Source: Saccharothrix sp. S26 (GTDB lineage Bacteria > Actinomycetota > Actinomycetes > Mycobacteriales > Pseudonocardiaceae). From it: a stretch of DNA of 64,000 nucleotides. The position numbers and the translations under genes were made by a program. The notes beneath the pieces are model-generated. The model did no database searches. It saw only the letters and a list, made by a program, of their open reading frames with translations, and was not told the DNA's origin. Position 1 is the stretch's first letter. The number at the start of each line of letters is the position of its first letter. The stretch lies in assembly GCF_021390395.1 (NCBI RefSeq), contig NZ_JAJUWT010000032.1, positions 28,590 to 92,589 on the forward strand, in the 5' to 3' direction. Below, in pieces: positions 40,398 to 49,310 of the stretch.

Positions 40398-40562
40398 GCG
40401 TGAGTCCTACGTTCAGAACGCGCGTGTCCTACGTTCAGAACCCCCGAGTTGAACGCTCAGGACCGGGCCGGCCGTTCTGAGCGTTGAATTCGGGTGTTCT
40501 GAACGTAGGACACGCGCGACGCGAACGTAGGACTCACGCGGTGTGGAGGTAGGACTCTCGGG
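40398..40562. repeat. Palindromic repeat element B (nested long inverted repeat)
   Basis: Nested inverted arms share a centre at a GGGCCGGCC palindrome. The outer 18-bp arms at 40398-40415 and 40523-40540 are perfect; the next 22-bp arms at 40420-40441 and 40496-40517 are perfect; inner 18-bp arms at 40443-40460 and 40476-40493 differ at two positions. All contain the TCCTACGTTC/GAACGTAGGA module of element A. A further partial copy (GGTAGGACTCTCG) at 40549-40561 touches the stop of the ABC permease gene. It can extrude a very large cruciform or RNA hairpin. No coding capacity. Confidence 0.87.
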
Positions 40563-41606
40563 TCAGTCGTCCCAGCGGAAGATGCGGGCGGCGATGAAGC
40601 CCACGACCAGGGTGAAGGCGATCAGGACGGCGGAGGGGACGAGGAGGGCCTCAACGCCCTTGCCGCGCACCAGCACGTCCAGCATGCCGTCGTTCATGTG
40701 CCGCAACGGGAAGATGTTCGACACGGTCTGCAACCACGCCGGGGCATTCTCCACCGGGAAGAACGTGCCCGACAGGAACGCCATCGGCATGATCACGATG
40801 TTCGCCGCGCCCGAAGCCGCCTCCTCCGTCTTGCAGAACGCGCCGACGAGCATCCCGACCGCGAAGAACGCCGTCGTGCCCAGCACCAGCAACGGCAGCG
40901 CCAGGTACCACTGGCCGGTCAGCTTCAACCCGAACACCGGCAGCAACGCCACCGCCACGAACACCACGCCCTGCGCCACCGCCGTGCCGATGCTCACCAG
41001 CACCCGCGACGTGAGCACGGTCGTCGTGCTCACCGGTGCCAGCCGGATCCGCCGCAGCACCTGCTTCTTGCGCCACGACACCATGGTCAACGCCGAGCCG
41101 AACACGCCCGAGATCGAGATCGCCCACGACAGGATGCCCGGCGTCAGGTACTGGATGGGCTTGAGCGACGCGTCCTCGACCGACTGCGCGTCCAGCGTGA
41201 ACCGGGGCGGCACGTTCGCCGCACCCAGGTTGATCTTGTCGACCACGCCGGACACGATGCCGAGCACGGTGCCCGCCGCGACCTGGTCGCTGGCCGCGTA
41301 GATCAACCGCACGCGGTCGCCGGACACCACCACCGCGGCGGGCAGGTCGCCGTCGTCGACCTTCTGCCGGGCGGTCGCCGCGTCACCGTACCTCTCCAGC
41401 TCGATCGCGCCGGTCTGCTCCAACGTCGTCAGCACGGGCCCGTCGCCCACCGCCGCGATCTTGGTCTTGTCGCTGCCGGAGTCGCCGAGCAGCAACCCGA
41501 ACACGACCAGGAACATCAGCGGGAACAGGAAGACGAAGAACAACGTCATCTTGTCCCGCAGGAAGCCCTTGACCATGGCGGCCGACAGGCTCCGGAACGC
41601 GGTCAT
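40563..41606 (-). CDS. ABC-2 type transporter permease
   Basis: 347 residues. An N-terminal helix (TLFFVFLFPLMFLVVFGLLLG, about 20-40), a large extracytoplasmic domain of some 130 residues (DSGSDKTKIAAVGDGPVL onward), then five helices including VFGSALTMVSWRKKQVLRRIRL and LSGTFFPVENAPAWLQ, the ABC2_membrane_3 layout of multidrug/lipid exporters. It overlaps the ATPase gene by 4 bp (ATGA). The stop abuts repeat element B, which may end the transcript. Confidence 0.88.
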   Translation of the reverse strand: MTAFRSLSAAMVKGFLRDKMTLFFVFLFPLMFLVVFGLLLGDSGSDKTKIAAVGDGPVLTTLEQTGAIELERYGDAATARQKVDDGDLPAAVVVSGDRVRLIYAASDQVAAGTVLGIVSGVVDKINLGAANVPPRFTLDAQSVEDASLKPIQYLTPGILSWAISISGVFGSALTMVSWRKKQVLRRIRLAPVSTTTVLTSRVLVSIGTAVAQGVVFVAVALLPVFGLKLTGQWYLALPLLVLGTTAFFAVGMLVGAFCKTEEAASGAANIVIMPMAFLSGTFFPVENAPAWLQTVSNIFPLRHMNDGMLDVLVRGKGVEALLVPSAVLIAFTLVVGFIAARIFRWDD

Positions 41607-42517
41607 GCCCGGTACTCCCGTCCGGTCAGGTCGAGGAAGACGTCCTCCAACGTGGCCGTGCGTACCTGCAACCCGTCCAACGTGCCGCGCTCGGCGAGCG
41701 CCGACAGCACCGGCGCGGGCCGGCGGGTGGAGATGGTCAACGACACCTCGTCCTCGTGCGCTTCCTCGACGCCGGTGATGCCACGCGCCGCCTCACGCGT
41801 CAGCACGCCCTTCTGCAGCACCACGTGCGTGGGCGCGTCCAGACCGCGCACCAGCGTGGCCGGCGCGTCCATGGCGAGGATGCGGCCGCGATCCATGATC
41901 GCCACGCGGTCGCACAGGATCTCGGCCTCGTCGAGGTAGTGGGTCGTGTAGACGATGGTCTTGCCCCTGGCCTGGATCGCGCGCAGCACGTCCCACAGGT
42001 TGCGCCGCGCCTGCGGGTCCAGCGCGGCGGTCGGCTCGTCGAGGAAGACGAGGTCCGGGTCGTGGACGAGGGCGCACGCGATCGACAGCCGCTGCCGCTG
42101 GCCGCCGGAGAGCTTGTTCTCCTGCACGTCGGCCTTGTCGGTCAGGCCGACCAGCTCCAGCATCTCGTCGGCCTTGCGCCGGCTCACGCCGTACAGCGAG
42201 CCGAACGTCTGCAACTGCTCGCGGGCGGTCAGCTTCTCGAAGAAGCTCGACGCCTGCAGTTGCACGCCGATGCGCGGCAGCAGCTTCGGGTTGCGCGGCC
42301 ACGGCTGCTCGCCCAGCAGCGTCACCTGGCCGCCGTCGGCCTGGCGCAGGCCCTCGACGATCTCCAGCGTGGTGGTCTTGCCCGCGCCGTTCGGCCCCAG
42401 GATGCCGAAGAACTCCCCCTCGGCGACGGTGAACGAGACGCCGTCCACCGCCTTCAGGTCGCCGTAGCTCTTCCTGATGTCGGATACCACGACGGCCGGT
42501 ATGCGTGCCCCAGTCAT
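41603..42517 (-). CDS. ABC-2 transporter ATP-binding protein (DrrA-type)
   Basis: 304 residues. Walker A GPNGAGKTTT near residues 43-52, signature KLSGGQRQRLSIA, Walker B LVFLDEPTAALDPQ and H-loop TTHYLDEAEILCD are complete. The C-terminal extension (about 220-304) is typical of DrrA/DasA-like exporters. With the downstream permease it forms an efflux system of unknown substrate. The ATG at 42517 is supported by TACCGT six bases upstream (42524-42529). Confidence 0.9.
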   Translation of the reverse strand: MTGARIPAVVVSDIRKSYGDLKAVDGVSFTVAEGEFFGILGPNGAGKTTTLEIVEGLRQADGGQVTLLGEQPWPRNPKLLPRIGVQLQASSFFEKLTAREQLQTFGSLYGVSRRKADEMLELVGLTDKADVQENKLSGGQRQRLSIACALVHDPDLVFLDEPTAALDPQARRNLWDVLRAIQARGKTIVYTTHYLDEAEILCDRVAIMDRGRILAMDAPATLVRGLDAPTHVVLQKGVLTREAARGITGVEEAHEDEVSLTISTRRPAPVLSALAERGTLDGLQVRTATLEDVFLDLTGREYRA

Positions 42518-42523
42518 GGCTGG

Positions 42524-42529
42524 ACGGTA
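42524..42529 (-). promoter_or_regulatory. Leaderless -10 of the ABC exporter operon
   Basis: TACCGT on the minus strand, six bases before ATG 42517; no Shine-Dalgarno at that start. Confidence 0.5.
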
Positions 42530-42634
42530 AGCCGTGCCGAGCCGTCGCGGTGGCACTTCGATCGGTTCACGACGGAAGTGGGCACCGATCGAGACTTTCG
42601 ACGTATCCGCTGGTGGCTGTGCGCGTGCCGGCGA

Positions 42635-44881
42635 TTACGAGACGTGCTCACCGGTGCCGGGTGACGGTGGCGCGGACGTCGGTCCGGTCGCCCAGGTCGC
42701 CTCCGCCGGGTCCGCGGTGAGGCGGTGACCGAGGTGCGCGCCGTCGAGCCGGTCGACGTTCAGGTACACCCGGTCCCACGGCTGCCCGTCGACGTCGAGC
42801 GACCGCACGTACCGCAGTTGCGACGGGTCCGCGCCCTCCGCCGTGATGGTGAGGTCGCGGCCGGACTCCAGGTGCACCACGGCCCGCTCGAACCTCGGCG
42901 CGTTCAGCACAAAGTCACCGGTGCCGGGCGTCACGGGGTACAGGCCCAGGGCGCTGAGCACGTACCACGCCGACATCTGCCCCAGGTCGTCGTTGCCGGT
43001 CACGCCGTTCGGCGCGGCCACGAACAGCGTCTGCGCCGCCCGCACCACCGCCGAGGTCTGCCACGGCCGCCCCACCAGCGCGTACAGCCACGGCACGTGC
43101 AGGTCCGGCTCGTTGTTCGGGTTGTAGCGGAACTGGTTGTAGTACTCGTACGGCCCGACGACCCACTTCTCGCGCACGGTCCGCGCCGGGTCCGCGACCA
43201 GGTCCGGGTAGGCGAAGAAGTCGTCCAGCCGGTGCAGCGCCGCGTCCCGGTCGCCGATCAGCCCCACCAGACCGGGCACGTCCTGCTGCGCCAGCCACTG
43301 GTACTGCCACGCCGTGCCTTCGTGGAAGCCGTCGGGCCCCTGGGGGCTGAACGGCGCGAGCCACCGACCGTCGCCCAGCTTCGGCCGCGGGAAGCCGGTG
43401 AACCCGCGGTCGGTCACCGTGGCGTCCCACAGCACCCGGTAGTTCAGGCCACGCCGGCGCAGGACCTCGGCGTCGTCGGCGTGCCCCAGCGCGGCGGCCA
43501 TGATCGACAGCGAGCTGTCCGCCAGCGCGTACTCCAACGTCGCCGAAGCGCCGTGGTGCGGGTCGACGTCCTGGCCCTTCTTGCGGAAGTCCCTGTCGTA
43601 CTGCACGAAACCGCGCTCGAGGTAGGACGGGTTGCCCGCCCTGCCCTCGAACGGCGACGAGGCGGGCGGCACGCCGTTGACGTTCTGCCACAACGCCGCG
43701 TAGGCCCGCTCCTCCAAGCCCGCCAACGCGCCGAACCGCCACAGGTCGACCAGGAACGGCGTGACCGGGTCGCCGGTCATCGTGTTCGTCTCCTGGTTGG
43801 CGTAGGCCCACCGGGGCAGCCACCCGCCCTGCTCGTGGATCGCCAGCAACGACCGCGCGACGTCCCTGGCCCGCGACGGCCGCAGCAGCGCGAGCAACTG
43901 GTTGTGCGCCCGGTAGGTGTCCCACAGCGAGAAGAACTCGTAGTAGGTCCAGCCGTCGGCGGTGTGCACCCGCCCGTCGAACCCGCGGTACCGGCCGTCC
44001 ACGTCGTTGCCCGTCAACGGCTGCAACAGCACGTGGTACAGCGCGGTGTAGAAGACCGTGCGGTCGTCGCCGGCGGAGGACGTCTCGACGCACGACAGCT
44101 CACGCCGCCACGCCTCCTGCGCCTGCGCGCGCAGCGCGTCGAAGGTCTTGCCCCGAGCCTCGGCGAGGTTCTTCGTCGCGCCGTCCGCGTCGACGTGCGA
44201 GATGGCGGTGGCCGCCGTCACCGGACCCTCGTCGAACGACACCCACTGCCCTCGCAGCCCCGCGCCGCCCTCCGCGCCACCCCAGTTGCCGCTGCGCCGG
44301 AACGGCCGGTCGAACGTCGTGGTGAAGTACGTCGTGTACGGCTTGCCGCCGCAGAACGCCTGCGCCACCACGGTCCCGGCCACCGTGCGGTCGTCCACCA
44401 CCCGCACGCTGCTCGCGAACACCGGTTCGCCGTCGTTGGCCTGGCCGACGTTCACCAGCACGTGCGGCGTCGTACCGGACGGGAACGAGAACCGCTCCAC
44501 GCCGACGCGGGTCGTCGCGGTCGACTCCACCGTGATGCCGGACGCCAGCCGCACGCGGTAGTAGCCGGGCTTGCCCACCTCGCCGTCGTGGGTGTACGCG
44601 ACGCCGTACGAGCGGTGGTCGAAGCTGCGGGGCAGGCCCGTGGTCGGCAGGATCGACACCAGCCCGCCCTGCTCGGAGCACCCCGCGCCGGACAGGAAGA
44701 AGTGCCCGAACCCGCGGATCAGGGGGTCGTCGTAGCGGTACCCGGCGTAGTGCGAGCCGATCGGGCTCGAGTGCGCCATGCCGAACGGCATCGACGCGCC
44801 GGGGAACGTGTTCCCATCGTCCTTCGTGCCGATGAACGTGTTCACCGACTCCACCGGGTCAGCCGTCACCCGATCCACCAT
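42635..44881 (-). CDS. GH92 alpha-mannosidase without signal peptide
   Basis: 748 residues. GH92 landmarks: VNTFIGTKDDGNTFPGASMPFGM at the N-terminus, FLSGAGCSEQG near residue 65, SLWDTYRAHNQLLALL near 325 and TGNDDLGQMSAWYVLSALGLYP near 625, the last carrying the catalytic acidic pair and Ca2+ ligands. GH92 enzymes are Ca2+-dependent exo-alpha-mannosidases acting on N-glycan or mannan side chains. Unlike its upstream neighbour it starts directly at the catalytic domain, so it appears cytoplasmic and may process imported manno-oligosaccharides. ATG lies 5 bases after the upstream stop (coupled). The stop is TAA, uncommon here. Confidence 0.9.
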   Translation of the reverse strand: MVDRVTADPVESVNTFIGTKDDGNTFPGASMPFGMAHSSPIGSHYAGYRYDDPLIRGFGHFFLSGAGCSEQGGLVSILPTTGLPRSFDHRSYGVAYTHDGEVGKPGYYRVRLASGITVESTATTRVGVERFSFPSGTTPHVLVNVGQANDGEPVFASSVRVVDDRTVAGTVVAQAFCGGKPYTTYFTTTFDRPFRRSGNWGGAEGGAGLRGQWVSFDEGPVTAATAISHVDADGATKNLAEARGKTFDALRAQAQEAWRRELSCVETSSAGDDRTVFYTALYHVLLQPLTGNDVDGRYRGFDGRVHTADGWTYYEFFSLWDTYRAHNQLLALLRPSRARDVARSLLAIHEQGGWLPRWAYANQETNTMTGDPVTPFLVDLWRFGALAGLEERAYAALWQNVNGVPPASSPFEGRAGNPSYLERGFVQYDRDFRKKGQDVDPHHGASATLEYALADSSLSIMAAALGHADDAEVLRRRGLNYRVLWDATVTDRGFTGFPRPKLGDGRWLAPFSPQGPDGFHEGTAWQYQWLAQQDVPGLVGLIGDRDAALHRLDDFFAYPDLVADPARTVREKWVVGPYEYYNQFRYNPNNEPDLHVPWLYALVGRPWQTSAVVRAAQTLFVAAPNGVTGNDDLGQMSAWYVLSALGLYPVTPGTGDFVLNAPRFERAVVHLESGRDLTITAEGADPSQLRYVRSLDVDGQPWDRVYLNVDRLDGAHLGHRLTADPAEATWATGPTSAPPSPGTGEHVS

Positions 44882-44886
44882 AGGGT

Positions 44887-47800
44887 TCAGCCCACCGCGA
44901 TGGCGAACACGTGGAACGTCCCGCCACTGACCGTCGCGGGCAGCGTCACCGACCGGACCTGCTTGCCGGGGTCCAGCGCGATGGGTGCCGTGGCGAACAC
45001 GTGCACCTTCAGCTCCTGCGGCTGCCCGCCGGAGTTGTTGCGGTACGGCGTGGTGACGACGATCCGGTTGTCGAACGACGGCGGGTTCGCCGCGCCGCCC
45101 AGCGCCCAGTCGGAGAACCCGACCTCGGCGGTCTGCGTGCTGCCGTCGGTGTAGGTGATGGTGAGTGAGCCGGACGCCTTGCCGTTGCCGCCGGCGCCCA
45201 GCAGCCCGAGCTTGGTCGCGCCGGCGGACGCGGTGATCGTGACCGTCTCGCCGGAGGCGTTGACGTTGTCCGCCTCGCCGACCGGCGACGTCGGCCAGGT
45301 GTAGGTCAGGCCGTCGGAGGTGACCGTGCCGCCCGGTGTCACGCCCGCCTCGGCCAGCGCGTCGCGCGAGTAGCTCCACCCGCCGCCGTCGAAGTTGCCC
45401 GCGGCCGGGTCGTCGTCCGGTGACGTGCCGACGTTGTCGAACGCCGCGCGCAGGCTGCCGGGTTCGGCCACCAGCACCGAGATCGTGGAACGCCGGCCGT
45501 TGGAGAACGCCAGCGGCACGCGGTGGGTCCGCTCGGCCGCGTCCGCCGCGACCGCGACGGCGACCTCCGTGCCCGCCTTCTCCCCCGCCGGGATCGTCAC
45601 CGCGCCCGACGACGGGGTGAGCGTGATGCCGGCGGGCGGCTGCGCGGTCCACGACACCTCGCCGCCGTTGCCGGAGAAGTCCTGCGCGCCGACGGTCACC
45701 GTGCCGCTGCCCCCGGCGGGCAGCACCAGCCGCCCCGGTTCCACGTACGCCTGCCGCCCCACCTCGCCGTCGCGGAACGACGGCGGCGCGTCGGCCGGTC
45801 CCGTGCCCCAGTCGGTGGGAGCCTCGGACAGGCCGAACTCCACCGTGCCGCCGTCGGCCACCAGCGACTCGGGCAGCCAGGTGCGGGTCTGCGCGCGGCC
45901 GTTGAGCTTGAGGTCGGCCACGTACGTGCCGCTGCCGGACGCCTTGACCACGATCGGCGCGCGGTCCGGGCGGGTGATCACGACCTCGGGGAACAACGGG
46001 CTGTTGACCACCAGCTCGGCCCGACCGGGGATCACCGGGTACATGCCCAGCGCCGCCCAGACGTACCAGGACGACATCTGGCCCAGGTCGTCGTTGCCCA
46101 TCAGCCCGTTCGGGCCGGGGCCGAACAGCTCGGTCACCGCCCGCCGCGTCACGGCCGCCGTCCGCGCGGGCGCGCCGGCCCAGTTGTACAGCCACAGCGA
46201 GTGCATGATCGGTTCGTTGCCGAGGAACGCGTACGGCTCGTCCGGGCCGGCGTTCAGCTTGGTGAAGAAGGCGTCCAGCCGGTCGCGGACCTTCGCGTCG
46301 CCGCCCATCGCGGAGAACAGGCCGCGCACGTTGTGCGGCACCATCCACGTGTACTGGGCGGCGTTGCCCTCGACCCAGTTGTCCGGGCTGCCCGGCGTGA
46401 ACGGCTCCACGTACGAGCCGTCGCGGTTGCGCGGCTGGGTGTAGCCGGTGGCCGGGTTGAAGATGTTCTGCCAGTACTGGGCGCGGGCCGTGAACGTCCG
46501 CCAGACCGCGCCGTCGCCCAGGCGGCGGGCGAGGTCGGCGATCGCGAAGTCCGCCGTCGCGTACTCCAGCGTGGTGGCGGGCGCGCCCCACACGTTGCGC
46601 GCGCCGACCGGCACGTACCCCAGGTCCATGTACTCGGTCAGGCCGGGCCGTTCCTCGTAGCCCTGGGTCGGCTGCGTGGCGCCGCGCAGCATCAGCAGCA
46701 GGGCCTTGCGCGCGTCGAAGTCCCCGGCCCCGAACGCGTAGGCGCTCGCCACCATCACGTGGTACGGGTCGCCGACCATCACGCCGGTGTAGCCGTTGGC
46801 CACGGTCCAGCGGTCCCACGCGCCGCCCTGCTCGGCGAAGGCCACCAGCGAGCGGACCATGTCCGATGCCTCCGCCGGCGCGAGCAGCGACAGCAGTTGC
46901 ATCTCCGAGCGGTAGACGTCCCAGCCGGAGAAGTTGGTGTAGACGGCGTGGCCGGGCTCGGCGGTGTGGACGCGGCCGTCGAAGCCCGGGTAGCGGCCGT
47001 CGGCGTCGGAGAAGACGTTGGGCTGCAACAGGGAGTGGTACAGCGCGGTGTAGAAGGTGGTGCGCTGGGCGTCCGTGCCGCCGGTGACCTTCACCTGGTC
47101 GAGCCGGTCGTTCCACGCCCGGCGGGCAGCGGCGCGCACGGCGTCGAACGACTCGCCGGCGCTCTCCGCCTCCAGGTTGGCCTTGGCGCCGTCGATCGAC
47201 ACGAACGACAGGCCCACGTGCATGGTGACGTCCGGGTCGTCGAACGTCACCCAGCCGCCGGAACCGGGACCGGAGACGGTGGTGTCCTCGGTCCCCACCT
47301 CGTGCCCACCCCGCGCGGCCACGGTCTTCGGCGCGTCGCCGAGCCCTTCGCGCACGCCGGAGCCGCCGCGTTCGGTGGCGCGGCCGGGCGTGACGGCGCC
47401 GTTGCGCCAGGTGCCGATGGACGCGAACGGCTGGTCGAACCGGGCGTGGAAGTACACCCGGTAGCGGTGGTCCGCGCCGCAGAACCGGCCGCTGGTCGCC
47501 CACCCGCTGATGGTGTCCGCGCCGATGGTGATCTCGGCGTCGTCCGTGCCGGAGACCGAGCCGGAGGTGTTGACCAGCAACGTCGACGTCTGCCCGCCGG
47601 GGTAGGCGAACCGGCCGACGCCGGTGCGCTGCGTGACGGTCAGCTCGACCTTCGTCCCGCTGTCGAGGGTCACCCCGTAGTAGCCCGGGGACGCGGACTC
47701 GTTGCCGTGCGAGAACGTCGACACGTACCGGTCCGGGTCGGTCGCCGGTGAGGTGGTGACCTCGCCGGTGAACGGCATGATCGGGATGTCCTGGTAGGTC

Positions 47801-48111
47801 GAGCAGCCCGCGCCGGACAGGTGGGTGAGGCTGAAGCCCTTGATCCGGTCGTCGGTGTAGGCGTAGCCGCCGTGCTGGCGGGTCACCGTGTCGGGGCTCC
47901 ACTGCACCATGCCGAACGGCACGTCGGCGCCGGGGAAGTTGTTGCCCGCACCGCCGCCGGTGCCGTGGTCCGGGCCACCCGGCTGGGTGCCGACGAACGG
48001 GTTCACCCACCTGGCCAGGTCGTCCACCTGCGCCTCCCCTGCCACCGGCTGGACCACGACGAGGGCCGCCGAGAGGCCCGCCACCGCCGCGAGAGCGAGA
48101 GATCCGCGCAC
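44887..48111 (-). CDS. Secreted GH92 alpha-mannosidase with C-terminal beta-sandwich domains
   Basis: 1074 residues. A signal peptide (LALAAVAGLSAALVVV, cleavage after GEA) precedes a GH92 core with VNPFVG, NNFPGADVPFGMVQW, LSGAGCSTYQD, SGWDVYRSEMQLLSLL and MGNDDLGQMSSWYVWAALGMYP. After about residue 760 come a NEW3-like beta domain (VSWTAQPPAGITLTPSSG) and a C-terminal domain with NFDGGGWSYSRDALAEAG, common as an accessory module in actinobacterial mannosidases. It probably trims external mannans. GTG 48111 is chosen for its GAGGAGG six bases upstream; GTG 48141 would add RRR to the signal peptide but lacks a ribosome-binding site. Confidence 0.9.
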   Translation of the reverse strand: MRGSLALAAVAGLSAALVVVQPVAGEAQVDDLARWVNPFVGTQPGGPDHGTGGGAGNNFPGADVPFGMVQWSPDTVTRQHGGYAYTDDRIKGFSLTHLSGAGCSTYQDIPIMPFTGEVTTSPATDPDRYVSTFSHGNESASPGYYGVTLDSGTKVELTVTQRTGVGRFAYPGGQTSTLLVNTSGSVSGTDDAEITIGADTISGWATSGRFCGADHRYRVYFHARFDQPFASIGTWRNGAVTPGRATERGGSGVREGLGDAPKTVAARGGHEVGTEDTTVSGPGSGGWVTFDDPDVTMHVGLSFVSIDGAKANLEAESAGESFDAVRAAARRAWNDRLDQVKVTGGTDAQRTTFYTALYHSLLQPNVFSDADGRYPGFDGRVHTAEPGHAVYTNFSGWDVYRSEMQLLSLLAPAEASDMVRSLVAFAEQGGAWDRWTVANGYTGVMVGDPYHVMVASAYAFGAGDFDARKALLLMLRGATQPTQGYEERPGLTEYMDLGYVPVGARNVWGAPATTLEYATADFAIADLARRLGDGAVWRTFTARAQYWQNIFNPATGYTQPRNRDGSYVEPFTPGSPDNWVEGNAAQYTWMVPHNVRGLFSAMGGDAKVRDRLDAFFTKLNAGPDEPYAFLGNEPIMHSLWLYNWAGAPARTAAVTRRAVTELFGPGPNGLMGNDDLGQMSSWYVWAALGMYPVIPGRAELVVNSPLFPEVVITRPDRAPIVVKASGSGTYVADLKLNGRAQTRTWLPESLVADGGTVEFGLSEAPTDWGTGPADAPPSFRDGEVGRQAYVEPGRLVLPAGGSGTVTVGAQDFSGNGGEVSWTAQPPAGITLTPSSGAVTIPAGEKAGTEVAVAVAADAAERTHRVPLAFSNGRRSTISVLVAEPGSLRAAFDNVGTSPDDDPAAGNFDGGGWSYSRDALAEAGVTPGGTVTSDGLTYTWPTSPVGEADNVNASGETVTITASAGATKLGLLGAGGNGKASGSLTITYTDGSTQTAEVGFSDWALGGAANPPSFDNRIVVTTPYRNNSGGQPQELKVHVFATAPIALDPGKQVRSVTLPATVSGGTFHVFAIAVG

Positions 48112-48126
48112 GAGCCGCCTCCTCGT

Positions 48127-48138
48127 GACAACGCTGTC
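48127..48138. promoter_or_regulatory. LacI-type operator at the start of the GH92 operon
   Basis: GACAACGCTGTC, one mismatch from the perfect palindrome GACAACGTTGTC found at the start of the divergent lacI gene. It lies 15 bases upstream of the mannosidase GTG at 48111, where binding would block the operon. Confidence 0.6.
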
Positions 48139-48231
48139 CACGAACGTTGAGTAATCGCATACTCGCGGAGAGTGCAGGGGTGGCGTCAACCCCAAGGCCG
48201 GGTGTTGTCCGTTTCGAGACAGGACGAGCCG

Positions 48232-48260
48232 TTGACATCGGTGAACGCTCGGTGTGTGAT
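48232..48260 (+). promoter_or_regulatory. Promoter of the lacI-manA operon
   Basis: A perfect -35 TTGACA (48232-48237) and a -10-like TGTGAT (48255-48260) with 17-base spacing; the start point would fall just before the ATG at 48270. Confidence 0.55.
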
Positions 48261-48269
48261 TCGCGCACT

Positions 48270-49310
48270 ATGACAACGTTGTCCCCGAACGGCGCGGCAG
48301 GCGCCCGCAAGGTGCGGCGCGCCACGATGAACGACGTGGCGCGGCTGGCGGGCGTCAGCATCAAGACCGTCTCGCGCGTGGTGAACGACGAGGCGGGCGT
48401 GCACCCGGCCACCGCCGAGCGGGTGCTCGCGGCGATCGACCAGCTCGGGTTCCGCCGCAACCTCAGCGCCCGCAACCTGCGCCGCGGCTCGTCCACCGGC
48501 ACCGTCGGCCTGGTGCTCGAGGACGTCGGCAACCCGTTCTACTCCGGCGTCACGCGCGCGGTCGAGGAGGTCGCGCGGCTGCGCGGCCGCCAGGTGATCA
48601 CCGGCTCGTCCGACGAGGACCCGGCACGGGAGCGCGAGCTGTCGCTGGAGTTCTGCTCGCGGCGCGTGGACGGGCTGCTGATCGTGCCCGCCGGGTTGCA
48701 GCACGGGTACCTCGTGCCGGAGATGCGCGCGGGCACGCCGGTGGTGTTCCTGGACCGGCCGGCGGGCGACGTCGTGGCCGACACCGTGCTGGTGGACAAC
48801 ATCGGCGGCACCGCCGAGGCGGTCGCGCACCTGGCGTCGTTCGGGCACCGGCGGATCGCGTTCCTCGGCGACGCGCCCGACATCTTCACCGCCAACGAAC
48901 GCCTGCGCGGCTACCGCGAGGGCTGCGTGCGGGCCGGCATCGGCTACCACGAGTCGCTGGTGGTCATGGGCCCGCACGACGAGCAATCGGTGCGCAAGGC
49001 GTTGCAGGGGCTCCGCGACGCGGCCGACCCCGCGACCGCCGTGGTGACGGGCAACAACCGGATCACCGTGCACGCCGTGCGCGCGTTGGCCGGCAGCACC
49101 GTGCGACCCGCCCTCGTGGGCTTCGACGACTTCGAGCTGGCCGACCTGCTGTCGCCGCCGGTGACCGTGATCGCGCACGACGCGAGCGCGCTCGGCAAGG
49201 CAGCGGCCGACCTGCTGTTCGCCCGACTGGACGGCGACGGCTCCCCGCCGCGCCGCGTCGTCCTGCCGGTCCGGTTGGTGGCCCGTGGATCAGGAGAGAT
49301 GCGCCCATGA
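48270..49310 (+). CDS. LacI-family repressor of the mannose regulon
   Basis: 346 residues. The N-terminal DNA-binding helices are classic (TMNDVARLAGVSIKTVSRVVND, about 17-38, then AARNL-like hinge QLGFRRNLSARNLRRG), followed by a periplasmic-binding-protein-like effector domain (TVGLVLEDVGNPFYSGV, DGLLIVPAG, VDNIGGTAEAVAHLASFGHRRIAFLGD). Position between two alpha-mannosidases and manA predicts mannose or a manno-oligosaccharide as inducer. The ATG at 48270 is immediately followed by the palindrome GACAACGTTGTC, implying autorepression. Longer upstream starts would put the promoter inside the gene. Confidence 0.9.
   Translation: MTTLSPNGAAGARKVRRATMNDVARLAGVSIKTVSRVVNDEAGVHPATAERVLAAIDQLGFRRNLSARNLRRGSSTGTVGLVLEDVGNPFYSGVTRAVEEVARLRGRQVITGSSDEDPARERELSLEFCSRRVDGLLIVPAGLQHGYLVPEMRAGTPVVFLDRPAGDVVADTVLVDNIGGTAEAVAHLASFGHRRIAFLGDAPDIFTANERLRGYREGCVRAGIGYHESLVVMGPHDEQSVRKALQGLRDAADPATAVVTGNNRITVHAVRALAGSTVRPALVGFDDFELADLLSPPVTVIAHDASALGKAAADLLFARLDGDGSPPRRVVLPVRLVARGSGEMRP
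48272..48283. promoter_or_regulatory. Perfect LacI-type operator overlapping the lacI start codon
   Basis: GACAACGTTGTC, a perfect 12-bp palindrome with the central CG typical of LacI-family operators, starting at the G of the ATG. Confidence 0.65.

Noticed and set aside
40398..40562. Repeat element B as an insertion sequence end or IS remnant
   Set aside because: There is no transposase fragment or target-site duplication; the whole element is palindrome.
42635..48532. A single open minus-strand frame spanning nearly 5.9 kb, readable as one 1965-residue protein
   Set aside because: Only the part from 44881 down to 42635 is real GH92 sequence; upstream of that the frame is antisense-like low-complexity sequence, while the true upstream GH92 gene lies in another frame of the same strand.
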